44,906 nucleotides of DNA from Candidatus Gastranaerophilales bacterium (GCA_944324405.1 CALUWF010000011.1:1-44906), one strand, 5' to 3'. Shown: positions 32,308 through 41,607, numbered from the stretch's first letter. Numbers and translations are program-made. Notes: generated by a model from the sequence alone, not told the origin.

Positions 32308-33678
32308 ATGAAAAAGTTCTATATACTCTTATTTTTGGCTTTGTTTTTATTTCAAATTCCATGCCCGGCTAAACATGTTCAAAATACTGATGATACAATA
32401 AAATATTTGAATATGGAGTGGTGGCAAAATTACAACGACGAAAATCTCTGTGATAATTTACTCCTTGTTTACAAGAGTAATTATGATTTAAAAAACGCGG
32501 CATTAAAAGTACGGGAAAATGAGCAAATTGTAAAAATGCAATTTGCGAATGAACTTCCGCAAATCGGTTTGTCTGCGGATTTAAATCGTGATTTAAGGGC
32601 CCCTATGCAGCAGTTTGGCAATATGTCAATTCCAAAGTATTCTCAATATAATTATTATATTCCGATAAGCGCAAGCTATGAGGTTGATATATGGGGTACA
32701 AACAGGCTTAAAACAAAAAGCGAGAAAGAGCGCCTTGAGATTATAAGACAGGCGCAGCGCGCCACTTACATTGCCTTAAGCTGCGACTTTGCAGCTGATT
32801 ATTTTAACCTCATAAAGGCAGATGAGCTTATAAAAATTCAGGATGAACTTATAAAAATACAAGAAGAAACGGTTTTGAAAATAAAAGATAAGTATGAAAC
32901 AGGGCTTTGTTCCGTAAATGAACTGCTTGAAGAAGAGAGGGTCTTAACTCGTCTGAAAGAAGAAAAAAATTCACATATAAAGACGCGAGATATGTTGATT
33001 GATACAATGAGAGTCTATCTTTCAAATTCAGAGGCCGATATAAAAAGAAGCGACTATTTAAATCTTAAAATAGTTGAGAACTTGCCCCTTGAATACCAAA
33101 GTGACATCATTTCAAATCGTCCCGATTATATCCAGGAAGAGGCCAACATTAAGCGTGTAGGTTTTGATGTCAGAGTTGCAAAAAGGGAATTTTTGCCAAA
33201 ATTTGTAATTTTTGGACAAATCGGTTTAAATGCATATCATCTGGGAACCTTGTTCAATTCCGCTTCCCAGCTTTTTAACGCCGGGATTTTGCCTTCATTT
33301 GATATATTTTCGGGCGGCAGAAAGCTTGCATTGTTAAGATTGAGAAAATACGAATATGAAGAAGCGCTGAACAGTTATCAAAAAACCGCCCTGCAAGGCA
33401 TAAAAGAGGTTAACTCCGCGCTTGTTGATTATAAGCAGAATTTAAAGAATTATGATGAAAGTCTTGAGAGGTTAAAATTGCAAAATAAAACATTTGAGCT
33501 TGTAAACGACAAGCGTGAAATCGGCGCTGCAAGTGATTTAGATGTTTTGTACGCAAAAACGGCATATTTAATCGTTCAAAAAGAAGAAGTGTCAAATAAA
33601 ATTAATACCCTGCTCTCTACAATAGGACTTTATAGAGCAAGCGGCGGAGTTGATTTGTGCAATTATGAGAATATTTAG
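32308..33678 (+). CDS. TolC/OprM-like outer-membrane efflux protein
   Basis: The outer-membrane channel subunit is 456 aa from ATG 32308. It has a signal peptide (about residues 1-20; cleavage near CPAK) and two OEP repeats of long helices: LLLVYKSNYDLKNAALKVRENEQIVK and ISASYEVDIWGTNRLKTKSEKE in the first, SNRPDYIQEEANIKRVGFDVRVAKREFLPKF and PSFDIFSGGRKLALLRLRKYEYEEALNSYQKTALQGIKEVNSAL in the second (segments). ATG 32308 is preferred because GGGAAG lies 7 bases upstream; an in-frame TTG at 32293 would add five residues. It completes the tripartite EmrAB pump. Confidence 0.9.
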   Translation: MKKFYILLFLALFLFQIPCPAKHVQNTDDTIKYLNMEWWQNYNDENLCDNLLLVYKSNYDLKNAALKVRENEQIVKMQFANELPQIGLSADLNRDLRAPMQQFGNMSIPKYSQYNYYIPISASYEVDIWGTNRLKTKSEKERLEIIRQAQRATYIALSCDFAADYFNLIKADELIKIQDELIKIQEETVLKIKDKYETGLCSVNELLEEERVLTRLKEEKNSHIKTRDMLIDTMRVYLSNSEADIKRSDYLNLKIVENLPLEYQSDIISNRPDYIQEEANIKRVGFDVRVAKREFLPKFVIFGQIGLNAYHLGTLFNSASQLFNAGILPSFDIFSGGRKLALLRLRKYEYEEALNSYQKTALQGIKEVNSALVDYKQNLKNYDESLERLKLQNKTFELVNDKREIGAASDLDVLYAKTAYLIVQKEEVSNKINTLLSTIGLYRASGGVDLCNYENI

Positions 33679-33681
33679 CTT

Positions 33682-33719
33682 TAAATAAACCGTTTGTCAA
33701 AAGGCAAACGGTTTATTTA
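33682..33719. terminator. Bidirectional terminator between TolC-like gene and dapL
   Basis: A 14-bp perfect stem (33683-33696 with 33705-33718, extended by one pair to 33682/33719) has an 8-nt loop; core arms are ACCGTTTG-type sequences reading CCGTTTG and CAAACGG. The flanks are T-rich on one side and A-rich on the other but lack a long uninterrupted U tract. It separates two convergent genes and can serve both. Confidence 0.8.
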
Positions 33720-33735
33720 TTATATGTCTTATTTT

Positions 33736-34905
33736 TTAGCCGAATAATTTTTTAAAACGTTCCATAGCTTCCAAGGTGCTCTCTTTTGAACCAAAAGAAG
33801 TCAGTCTGAAAAATCCTTCGCCATTTTTACCAAAGCCGGAACCGGGTGTTCCTACAACCTGAATATTTTCAAGAAGATAATCGAAAAATTCCCATGAATT
33901 TAGATTGTTTGGACATTTAAGCCATATATAAGGTGAATGTTTTCCGCCCACATGCCAGATATTGCACTCATCAAGTGTTTTTGAAATTATTTTGGCGTTT
34001 TCTTTGTAATAGTCAATGTTTTCTTTTATTTCTTTTTGACCTTCTTCGCTAAATACAGCCTCGGCACCTCTTTGTACAATATAGGGAACACCGTTGAATT
34101 TTGTAGTCTGGCGTCTTAGCCAGAATTTATTGAGCATTCCCAAGTTTTTCGGAACAATGGTGTATCCGCAGCGTGTGCCTGTGAAACCTGCGGTTTTTGA
34201 GAGTGAACAAAATTCAATCGCGCAGTCTTTTGCACCCTCGATTTCATATATACTTTTTGGGAGTGTATCATCTGATATGAAACATTCATAAGCCGCATCA
34301 AAAAGTATTACGGCATTCATTTCTTTTGCATACTGTACCCATTTTTTAAGCTGTTCTTTATTGTAAACGGCGCCTGTTGGGTTATTGGGAGAACAAATGT
34401 AGATTATATCGGCTTTTTGATTAAAATCAGGCATGGGTAAAAAACCGTTCTCTTTATTTGCATCTGCAAAAATCACCTTTCTGCCCGCCATAATATTGGT
34501 ATCAACATAAACGGGATAAACGGGATCGGGCACAAGCACGGTGTTTTCTTGTGAAAATAAATCCAATATATTACCTATATCGCTTTTTGCTCCGTCTGAT
34601 ATAAAAATTTCATCCGTATCAAGTTCGACATTTCTTTTCTTGTAATAACCTTTTACCGCGTTTTGCAGAAAATCATATCCTTGTTCCGGGCCGTAGCCGC
34701 GGAACGTTTCTTTTGTGCCCATTTCATCAACAGCTTTATGCAGCGCATCAATCACGGCCTTGCAAAGCGGCAGGGTGACATCGCCGATACCGAGCCTTAT
34801 GATTTTTTTGTCCGGGTTATTTTTGCAAAATTCGTTGACTTTTCTTGCAACCGTTGAAAAAAGGTAGCTTTGTTCAAGATTTAAATAATTTTCATTTATC
34901 TTCAT
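33736..34905 (-). CDS. dapL: LL-diaminopimelate aminotransferase
   Basis: DapL converts tetrahydrodipicolinate directly to LL-diaminopimelate, the short route to lysine and peptidoglycan meso-DAP found in Cyanobacteria, plants, Chlamydiae and various anaerobes. The 389-aa class I/II PLP enzyme has YGPEQGYDFLQNAV, SDGAKSDIGNI, SPNNPTGAVY, and the PLP lysine K237 in SLSKTAGFTGTRCGY. Family signatures favour DapL over other aminotransferases. A strong AAGGAG Shine-Dalgarno precedes it, and it lies 24 bases after the alcohol dehydrogenase gene in the same direction. Confidence 0.88.
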   Translation of the reverse strand: MKINENYLNLEQSYLFSTVARKVNEFCKNNPDKKIIRLGIGDVTLPLCKAVIDALHKAVDEMGTKETFRGYGPEQGYDFLQNAVKGYYKKRNVELDTDEIFISDGAKSDIGNILDLFSQENTVLVPDPVYPVYVDTNIMAGRKVIFADANKENGFLPMPDFNQKADIIYICSPNNPTGAVYNKEQLKKWVQYAKEMNAVILFDAAYECFISDDTLPKSIYEIEGAKDCAIEFCSLSKTAGFTGTRCGYTIVPKNLGMLNKFWLRRQTTKFNGVPYIVQRGAEAVFSEEGQKEIKENIDYYKENAKIISKTLDECNIWHVGGKHSPYIWLKCPNNLNSWEFFDYLLENIQVVGTPGSGFGKNGEGFFRLTSFGSKESTLEAMERFKKLFG

Positions 34906-34929
34906 ATTCTCTCCTTGTATATGCTTATT

Positions 34930-35964
34930 TTAATATGTAACCGCGACTTTTAAACAGTTATCTTTTTTGTTTTTAAATATTTCATATCCTTCTTTAATTC
35001 TTTCAAAAGGTACACTGTGCGTGATTAAAAAGTCTGTTGAAATTTCTCCTTTTGATATTAATTCAACAAGTTTTTCGCAATGTATCGCATCTACCCCTCC
35101 CGTTTTAAAGGTAAGATTTTTGCCATACATATCGCAAAGCGGTAATATCTGCGCTTTTTCATACATTGCTACAATTCCTACAATTGCATTTGCCCGTGCA
35201 ATTTGCCAAGCAAGTTTAAAAGTTTCATCGCATCCTGCCGCTTCGATTACACCGTCTGCTCCGCGTCCGTGCGTTAATGATTTTACAACCTCTTGCGCAT
35301 CTTGTTCGTGAGGATTTATCGCATAATCGCACAAATTTTGTTCTATTGCTGTTTTTAATCTTGCATTATCAATATCAATTGCAATAACTTTTTTTGCTCC
35401 CATATATTTTGCACACATCATGGCACACATTCCGACAGGGCCTGAGCCAATTACTGCGATTGTGTCGTCTTTATTTATTTCGCACATAAGTGCGCCAAAA
35501 TATCCGCTTGATAAGATATCGCCAACAAAAAGCGCATTTTTGTATGAAACGTTATCGGGCAGTTTTGTTAGAGTGTTATCCGCATAAGGAACTCTGACAA
35601 ATTCCGCCTGTGCACCGTCAATTGTGCAGCCAAGCTCCCAGCCTCCATTTTCGCAGTTGTTTATAAAACCCCTCTTGCAGTAATAACACTTATTACAAAA
35701 AGTAATACAGTTTGCACTAATTCTGTCGCCGGTTTTGAGATTTTTAACTTTATCCCCCGTCTTTACAACAACACCCGTGAATTCATGTCCGAGAGTAACG
35801 CCTTTTTTTGCGCGAGGGACGGAATTATTTATAATATGCAAATCGCTTGTACAAATGGCGCTCATTGTAACTTGAACTATTGCATCGCTATCGCATATAA
35901 TATCGGGCTCGGGCTTGTTTGTAAACTCCGTTTTATTTTTATCGGCGTAAATTAATGCTTTCAT
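34930..35964 (-). CDS. Zn-dependent alcohol dehydrogenase (MDR family)
   Basis: This 344-aa medium-chain dehydrogenase/reductase has catalytic zinc motifs CTSDLH and GHEFTGVV, a structural zinc set CNKCYYCKRGFINNC, and the NAD(P) motif GSGPVGMCAM. It probably interconverts an alcohol and an aldehyde or ketone in fermentation; the exact substrate cannot be read from sequence. No Shine-Dalgarno precedes ATG 35964; instead an extended -10 ends six bases before it, pointing to a leaderless mRNA. dapL follows and is probably co-transcribed. Confidence 0.87.
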   Translation of the reverse strand: MKALIYADKNKTEFTNKPEPDIICDSDAIVQVTMSAICTSDLHIINNSVPRAKKGVTLGHEFTGVVVKTGDKVKNLKTGDRISANCITFCNKCYYCKRGFINNCENGGWELGCTIDGAQAEFVRVPYADNTLTKLPDNVSYKNALFVGDILSSGYFGALMCEINKDDTIAVIGSGPVGMCAMMCAKYMGAKKVIAIDIDNARLKTAIEQNLCDYAINPHEQDAQEVVKSLTHGRGADGVIEAAGCDETFKLAWQIARANAIVGIVAMYEKAQILPLCDMYGKNLTFKTGGVDAIHCEKLVELISKGEISTDFLITHSVPFERIKEGYEIFKNKKDNCLKVAVTY

Positions 35965-35970
35965 AAAGCG

Positions 35971-35979
35971 ATTATAACA
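35971..35979 (-). promoter_or_regulatory. Extended -10 directly before the alcohol dehydrogenase ATG
   Basis: On the minus strand TGTTATAAT occupies 35979-35971, a perfect TATAAT with the TGn extension. Only six bases (35970-35965) separate it from the ATG, so the usual start site falls on or beside the A of the start codon. No -35 match is evident. Confidence 0.6.
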
Positions 35980-36067
35980 TAAACCGATTAATAAACTTCT
36001 GTGCGATAAATTTTATTTTCTATCTGCCTAAAATTAAACATCATTTATAAAGAGGTTTAGAGGATTA

Positions 36068-38179
36068 ATGAAATTTTATAAAAAGCTTTGCTGTGCGCTT
36101 TTTGCACTTATGATTTTGCCTGCTTGTGCTATGGCAAAAGAGACTGTCACGGTATCAAAAACTTTTAAATATCCTGACTATGCCCATGAATTTGTCGGCA
36201 GGGATAAATTTGAGGGATTTAACCGCAAAATGTTTGTTTTTAACCAAAAGTTAAATAAATATGCAATTAAACCCGTGCATATAGTTTGGGCATCGATTAT
36301 GCCAAAGTATGGCATGGATAGGATACAGAGCGCCTATACAAATATTGAATACCCTAAAAGACTTGTAAGCACGCTTTTGCAAAGAGATTTTAAGGCGGCA
36401 GGACATGAAACCCTTAGATTTTTAACAAATACAACAATAGGTCTTGCCGGCATGTACGATCCGGCGTATTCGCTTTTTAAACTCGAGCCCCTAAAGGAAG
36501 ATGTTGCCCAGGGGCTTGCAAAGTGCAAAATAAAACAGGGGCCTTATCTTGTTTTGCCTTTTATAAATTCTACCTCTCCGCGCTCGCTTTTGGGTTCAAT
36601 CATCGAGTGCCCGCTTGATGCTTCAATGTATATAGGCAGCCCGATAACCGCCCTTGTAAAAGCGGGGCTTATTGTTAATCGCACATCTTACGCTCAGCCC
36701 GTTATAAAATTGGTGGAGTCAAATTTTGCCGATCCTTACGATATTACAAAGAAGCTCTGGGGTCTTGAAAGATACATAAAAGAGAATAATTACGACAGAA
36801 AAGAAATTTTAGACAAAGCAATAAAAGAATGCGCACAGTTGAGCGCGGTTAATGAAGCAGCAAGGAATACAAACCCTGTAAGTGTCGATGAAAAAGAAAA
36901 AGCGGGAAATAACCTAATTGTTGATGATACAATAAAAGGCTATGCCTGGTTTGACGAGAACAGAAACAATAATGTGGATTTGGCTGACAAACAGCTCGTA
37001 CCTGACGTAATTCTTGAGGATTTTAAGCCGCAATGTCCGGTAACAGATGCTATGCGCACGGCGCTTTTTGAAATTGACGGTAAAAAAAATTCCATTTGGA
37101 GCGAGCTTTCCGTATGGAACAGGACATTTGAGAAAAAACTTAAAACTTCATCGGTAAATATTGACCCTAACAGAGATGACTATGAATTTAAGTATATTAT
37201 GCAAAAAGATAAAAACTCGCCCCTTGTTATTATATTTCCCTCAATCGGCGAAGGAGTGGCGTCACACCATAGCATTGTTTTTGCTGAAATGTTTTATAAG
37301 CAGGGATACAGCGCACTCCTTGTCGGAAGTCATTTTCACTGGGAGTTTATAAAAAGTACTCCGGAGGGTTTTAAGCCGGGAATTCCGATTAATGATATTG
37401 TTTATTTGAGAAATATAGTACAAAAAGCCATTCACAAACTTGAGCAAAAATACGACCGTAAATTTGAAAATAAAGTTGTTATAGGCACCTCTTTCGGAGC
37501 TTTTGCAACACTTTTTCTTGCTGATATTGAATCAAGGGATAATACTTTAAACATTTCAAAATATATATCCGTTAATCCGCCGGTTGAGTTAATCTATGCG
37601 GCAAATGCAATAGATGTGAATAATGACATGTGGAAAGAAAATCCGGTGGATATTAAAAAAAGAACAGCTCTTGGTGCAAGTAAGATTATTCAGCTTGTCG
37701 AGAAAAAAGCAAAAACAAAAGAAGATTTTAAACTCGATATGCTCCCTTTTAGCGAAGATGAGGCAAGGCTTATAACCTGTTTTGTTTTAAGGCAGAAGCT
37801 CTCCGATTTAATTTTTACACTCGAGGGAACAAAAACTTCAAGACGTACCGATATATATGATAAAATTAATAATATCGGCTATCTTGACTATATAAAAGAA
37901 TATATGCCAAAAGAAAATAAGTACACAAGGGAAGAATTGAATGACATAACAAGTCTTTATCATATCAGTGATTACTTGAAAAATAACGCAAATTATAAAA
38001 TATACCACACGCTTGATGATTATTTGGTTAATCAGAACCAACTCAAAGATTTAAGGGCTTATGCGGGTAAAAACCTTGTACTGTTTGACAGAGGCTCGCA
38101 CCTTGGCTATTTGTACAGGAATGAGTTTAAAGACGTGCTTTTAAAAGACATAGACCCGCAAAATTTGTCATCACCTTAA
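36068..38179 (+). CDS. MlaA-like lipoprotein fused to an alpha/beta-hydrolase
   Basis: The 703-aa protein has a signal peptide with lipobox-like LPAC (Cys20). Residues about 45-245 form an MlaA (VacJ) domain: DKFEGFNRKMFVFNQKLNKYAIKPV, RFLTNTTIGLAGMYDPA, and QGPYLVLPFI with NSTSPRSLLGS (segments). MlaA extracts misplaced phospholipids from the outer leaflet of the outer membrane. Residues about 380-695 look like an alpha/beta-hydrolase, with nucleophile elbow GTSFG (S475) and a late His (H678 in DRGSHLGY). The hydrolase suggests lipid or ester cleavage coupled to lipid removal; this is an inference. No mla transporter genes are nearby. A GAGG Shine-Dalgarno precedes the ATG. Confidence 0.82.
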   Translation: MKFYKKLCCALFALMILPACAMAKETVTVSKTFKYPDYAHEFVGRDKFEGFNRKMFVFNQKLNKYAIKPVHIVWASIMPKYGMDRIQSAYTNIEYPKRLVSTLLQRDFKAAGHETLRFLTNTTIGLAGMYDPAYSLFKLEPLKEDVAQGLAKCKIKQGPYLVLPFINSTSPRSLLGSIIECPLDASMYIGSPITALVKAGLIVNRTSYAQPVIKLVESNFADPYDITKKLWGLERYIKENNYDRKEILDKAIKECAQLSAVNEAARNTNPVSVDEKEKAGNNLIVDDTIKGYAWFDENRNNNVDLADKQLVPDVILEDFKPQCPVTDAMRTALFEIDGKKNSIWSELSVWNRTFEKKLKTSSVNIDPNRDDYEFKYIMQKDKNSPLVIIFPSIGEGVASHHSIVFAEMFYKQGYSALLVGSHFHWEFIKSTPEGFKPGIPINDIVYLRNIVQKAIHKLEQKYDRKFENKVVIGTSFGAFATLFLADIESRDNTLNISKYISVNPPVELIYAANAIDVNNDMWKENPVDIKKRTALGASKIIQLVEKKAKTKEDFKLDMLPFSEDEARLITCFVLRQKLSDLIFTLEGTKTSRRTDIYDKINNIGYLDYIKEYMPKENKYTREELNDITSLYHISDYLKNNANYKIYHTLDDYLVNQNQLKDLRAYAGKNLVLFDRGSHLGYLYRNEFKDVLLKDIDPQNLSSP

Positions 38180-39100
38180 AAAAATATTCTTAAATTTTGA
38201 TAAAATTTTACGCCTTGCGCCGGAATAAAGGTAAAATTCGCCTCCGTTGCATTTATACCAGCCTTTATTCACATCTTTTCTCAGGATTTTTCCTTTATTT
38301 TTAAAAATATTGTCAAAAAATTCTATTAATTTTTCATCGTAATTTTTGTCATTCAAAACTTTTGGTGCATTTAGCATTTTTAAATACAGTTCATCGTTGT
38401 TATCAATTTCTTTTATCTTCTCAATCACTTCGTCAAGGTTTTTGTATTCATTTACAAAAATAAAAGCTTCGGGATTGAATTCATTGCCTGCGTATGGGTC
38501 GCCCCAATAAATCGGGATTGTGTGCGCTAAAAAAGCGTCTGCAATTTTTTCCGTTATGTAACCCTTGTTTGATGAATTTTCAAAAGCTATGGTAAATTTA
38601 AAATTTTTAAGGTAATCTGTCTTGTTATCTACCTTTACACCCGTATTATTCAAAAGTCTGCCCGAGGAATTTATTTTTTTATATTTTGATAATTCGTGAA
38701 AAAATTTTATCCTTATATTGTCGCAGTAAATCCCGTTTGAATATAAAAAGCTGCAAAATTCACGTTTTTGCGGTTTTTGAGGCATGGGCTGCTTTGGGGT
38801 AAATTTTGATAAGAAATGATAAATCGGCACTCTCAGATACCTGTTATCAAAATCGATGTAATCAAAACCTATCGCGTAATCATAAACATTAAAGTCCGGT
38901 GTTATATTTTCTCCCGTGTAGAATATCCGCGGACAGTCATATTTTTGGTATTCTCTGCCATAACAAGAACAAATCACAAAATCCGGATTTTTATCGTCCT
39001 CTGCAATTTCGTATTTATCCTTTAAAATGTTGACGAAAAAATCATTTTCATACGTGTGTGTCCGCCAAAAATCACAAAAATGTATTTTAATTTTTTCCAT
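38171..39100 (-). CDS. Alpha-1,3/4-fucosyltransferase-like enzyme (GT10)
   Basis: The 309-aa product has the GT10 donor-binding signature FKFTIAFENSSNKGYITEKIADAFLAHTIPIYWGDP (residues about 165-205, given in part), diagnostic of alpha-1,3/1,4-fucosyltransferases such as those of Helicobacter pylori that make Lewis x/a. A basic C-terminal tail (RRKILSKFKNIFLR) may associate with the membrane. ATG 39100 is chosen; one codon upstream is TTG. It follows the D-2-hydroxyacid dehydrogenase gene by about 30 bases. With the GT11 enzyme at 3867-4700 the cell could make difucosylated structures. Confidence 0.88.
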   Translation of the reverse strand: MEKIKIHFCDFWRTHTYENDFFVNILKDKYEIAEDDKNPDFVICSCYGREYQKYDCPRIFYTGENITPDFNVYDYAIGFDYIDFDNRYLRVPIYHFLSKFTPKQPMPQKPQKREFCSFLYSNGIYCDNIRIKFFHELSKYKKINSSGRLLNNTGVKVDNKTDYLKNFKFTIAFENSSNKGYITEKIADAFLAHTIPIYWGDPYAGNEFNPEAFIFVNEYKNLDEVIEKIKEIDNNDELYLKMLNAPKVLNDKNYDEKLIEFFDNIFKNKGKILRKDVNKGWYKCNGGEFYLYSGARRKILSKFKNIFLR

Positions 39101-39131
39101 CAATCAGCCCAAACCCTTTTTGTATAAGCTT

Positions 39132-40076
39132 TTAAATTTTGTTTATCTGTTTGCCGCAAAGCCACATATCAATATTCTCAAATACGATTTTTGCCCTTTT
39201 TTGCATTGATTCTTCGCTTGCAAAGGCAATGTGCGGAGTTAAAAGCGTGTTTTTTGCGCTTAAAAGCGGCTCATTTTCTTCAAGAGGAGGTTCTTTATCA
39301 AAAACATCAATCCCCGCAGCCCTTATTATGCCTTTTTCAAGAGCGTTTTTAAGAGCTAAAGAATCAACAACCGCACCGCGCGCAGTGTTAATTAAAATTG
39401 CACCCTTTTTCATGTAAGAAATAGTTTGAGCATTAATTAAATGTTTTGATTTTGGTGTCGCCGGGCAATGAAGCGTTATAATGTCCGATTGCCCAAGCAT
39501 TTCTTTTAATGGAAGATAAGTTATTATATCCGTATTTTGTTTGTGGGAAAAGCCGTTATAGGCAAGAATTTTGCATCCGAAGGCATTCAAAATTTTTGCA
39601 ACCGAACTTCCGATTGCACCCGTTCCTATTATCCCTACGGTTTTGCCGCTTAATTCATTACCTAAGAGCCCCTCTTTTGTTTTTAATTCGCGGCACCTTT
39701 GCTCGCATTCGCGCACATTTCTTAAAAGAGTTAAAATCATACAAATTGTAAGTTCGCATACCGACTCGACCGAATATCCGGAAGCGTTTGAGATGTCTAT
39801 ATTTAAATTTTTTGCCGTATTGATGTCAACATGATCAACGCCCGTAAAAGCAATATTAATAAATTTAAGATTTTTCGCGCTTTTTATAACATCTGTACAA
39901 AGCGGCATATTTGCAATAACTGCAATATCAGCATCTTTTATCTGCTCTTTTTGGACTTCAATGTCATCCGTCCTTTGGAAAATTTTAAAATCATGCCCTT
40001 TGTTTTTAAGTTTTTCTATGTATGAATTGAGTGTATTATCATCAATTCCCAAGGATTCCATCAATACTATATTCAT
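39132..40076 (-). CDS. D-isomer-specific 2-hydroxyacid dehydrogenase
   Basis: This 314-aa NAD-dependent enzyme has the Rossmann motif GIIGTGAIGSSVA and the catalytic set: Arg in INTARGAVVDS, Glu in DVFDKEPPLEENEPL and His in LTPHIAFASEES. Substrates of this family include D-lactate/pyruvate, glycerate and phosphoglycerate; the short length without an ACT domain argues against a full SerA. It is divergent from pyruvate kinase, which suits a role in pyruvate/D-lactate metabolism, but that is context only. Confidence 0.87.
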   Translation of the reverse strand: MNIVLMESLGIDDNTLNSYIEKLKNKGHDFKIFQRTDDIEVQKEQIKDADIAVIANMPLCTDVIKSAKNLKFINIAFTGVDHVDINTAKNLNIDISNASGYSVESVCELTICMILTLLRNVRECEQRCRELKTKEGLLGNELSGKTVGIIGTGAIGSSVAKILNAFGCKILAYNGFSHKQNTDIITYLPLKEMLGQSDIITLHCPATPKSKHLINAQTISYMKKGAILINTARGAVVDSLALKNALEKGIIRAAGIDVFDKEPPLEENEPLLSAKNTLLTPHIAFASEESMQKRAKIVFENIDMWLCGKQINKI

Positions 40077-40101
40077 TTTTTGCCTCTTTTATTTCTTTTA
40101 T

Positions 40102-40132
40102 TTTACAACAACAATTTTGTTTATGATAAAAT
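40102..40132 (+). promoter_or_regulatory. Promoter of pyruvate kinase
   Basis: The extended -10 TGATAAAAT (40124-40132) is preceded by TTTACA (40102-40107) at 19 bp. Start of transcription near 40139 would give a leader of about 28 bases containing GGAG (40155-40158), 8 bases before ATG 40167. Confidence 0.55.
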
Positions 40133-40166
40133 ATTTGCGCTAAAAACTTTAAACGGAGAAATTTTT

Positions 40167-41600
40167 ATGAAAACTGAATTTTTTAAACGAACAAAAATTG
40201 TTGCGACAATCGGGCCTGCTGTTGATTCGGAAGAGGCCGTGTCGGAGCTTTTAAAGTCCGGTGCAAACGTCTTTCGCCTTAATACATCCCATGGCACAAT
40301 GGAGGATCATAGGGCAAAATTTGAAATGATAAGGCGGGTTTCTCAAAAATTAAACTGTTATTGCGCAATTATGATTGACTTGCAAGGCCCCAAAATAAGG
40401 GTCGGAAATCTTGAAAAAGAAATTGATCTTAAAATCGGTGATAAAGTTGTTTTTGAGCATTGCCAAGAACAAAATAACCTGGATATAATACCTGTTGATT
40501 ACGAAGGAATTGCAAAAGATGTTTCAAAAGGTTCAAAAATTCTTTTGGATGACGGCAAAATAGCTGCCGAAGTTGACGATGTCAAAGAAGGAAAAGTATA
40601 CGCCACAATCACAAACGGCGGGATTTTAAAATCGAGAAAGGGTTTAAATATCCCCGGCTCTACAGCTTCACTTGCAGCCGTTACCCCAAAGGATGTTGAA
40701 TATATTAAATTTGCGGTCGAAATGGGTGCCGATTATATCGCGCTTTCCTTTGTAAGGCAAAAGGAAGATGTTCTTCTTGCAAAGAAATATATCAATGATT
40801 ACAGTGCGAATATTCCGGTTATTGCAAAGCTTGAAAAACCGCAAGCCATTGAAAATTTAAATGACATAATTTCGGTTGCCGATTGCATTATGGTTGCGCG
40901 TGGCGATTTGGGCATAGAGCTTTCGCCTGTTGAAGTTCCTGTCTGCCAAAAGTTGATTATAAGCGAATGTACAAAACAAAAAAAACCGGTTATCGTTGCA
41001 ACTCAAATGCTTGAATCAATGATATACGAGCCTATACCGACGCGTGCGGAAGTTTCGGATGTTGCAAACGCAATTATAGACGGCGCAGACGCGGTTATGC
41101 TCTCCGGTGAAACATCTGTCGGAAAATATGCAATTCAAGCTGTGCAGACAATGGCAAAAATTGCCCGTCAGACCGAATCGAGCGTATTTTATAAATTTGA
41201 TAAAGATTTTGAAAAATCGGAAGATATGGCGCTCACCCGCCAGGCTGTTGTTTTCGGCGCAGACAGAATGCTTAAATACGTTAATGCAAGAGCAGTTTTA
41301 AGCTTTTCGCACTTTGGCTATTCAACAAGACTTATGTCAAAATTAAAACCCTCAGTACCCATTATCCTTGTTTCGGATTTGGAGGAAACTTGCCGTAAAA
41401 TGTCGCTTGTATGGGGCGTTTATCCCTTCTGCAAAAAATGGGACGGCGTTTTGGATCAGGATTTACTTATAAGAATTGATGAATTTTTGATTAATGAAGC
41501 CGGACTTAAAAAAGGTGATTATGTAATAATTACCGCATCCGGGCCTAATCTTATAACCGGCAGAACAAATTTTGTACGCGTGCACAAAATTGGAACATAA
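40167..41600 (+). CDS. pyk: Pyruvate kinase
   Basis: This glycolytic enzyme converts PEP and ADP to pyruvate and ATP. The 477-aa protein starts KRTKIVATIGPAV and has NTSHGT, IDLQGPKIRVG, the GADYIALSFVR block, the active-site region IPVIAKLEKPQAIENL, and the signature VARGDLGIELSPVEVP with KPVIVATQMLESM. The start ATG 40167 has GGAG 8 bases upstream and aligns with the family N-terminus; the longer open frame to 40080 passes through the promoter and is rejected. A strong terminator follows the stop. Confidence 0.96.
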   Translation: MKTEFFKRTKIVATIGPAVDSEEAVSELLKSGANVFRLNTSHGTMEDHRAKFEMIRRVSQKLNCYCAIMIDLQGPKIRVGNLEKEIDLKIGDKVVFEHCQEQNNLDIIPVDYEGIAKDVSKGSKILLDDGKIAAEVDDVKEGKVYATITNGGILKSRKGLNIPGSTASLAAVTPKDVEYIKFAVEMGADYIALSFVRQKEDVLLAKKYINDYSANIPVIAKLEKPQAIENLNDIISVADCIMVARGDLGIELSPVEVPVCQKLIISECTKQKKPVIVATQMLESMIYEPIPTRAEVSDVANAIIDGADAVMLSGETSVGKYAIQAVQTMAKIARQTESSVFYKFDKDFEKSEDMALTRQAVVFGADRMLKYVNARAVLSFSHFGYSTRLMSKLKPSVPIILVSDLEETCRKMSLVWGVYPFCKKWDGVLDQDLLIRIDEFLINEAGLKKGDYVIITASGPNLITGRTNFVRVHKIGT

Positions 41601-41607
41601 AATTTAT

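Noticed and set aside
40080-40166. N-terminal extension of pyruvate kinase from ATG 40080
   Set aside because: The extension crosses the promoter, encodes a hydrophobic peptide foreign to the family, and ATG 40167 has GGAG at the right distance.
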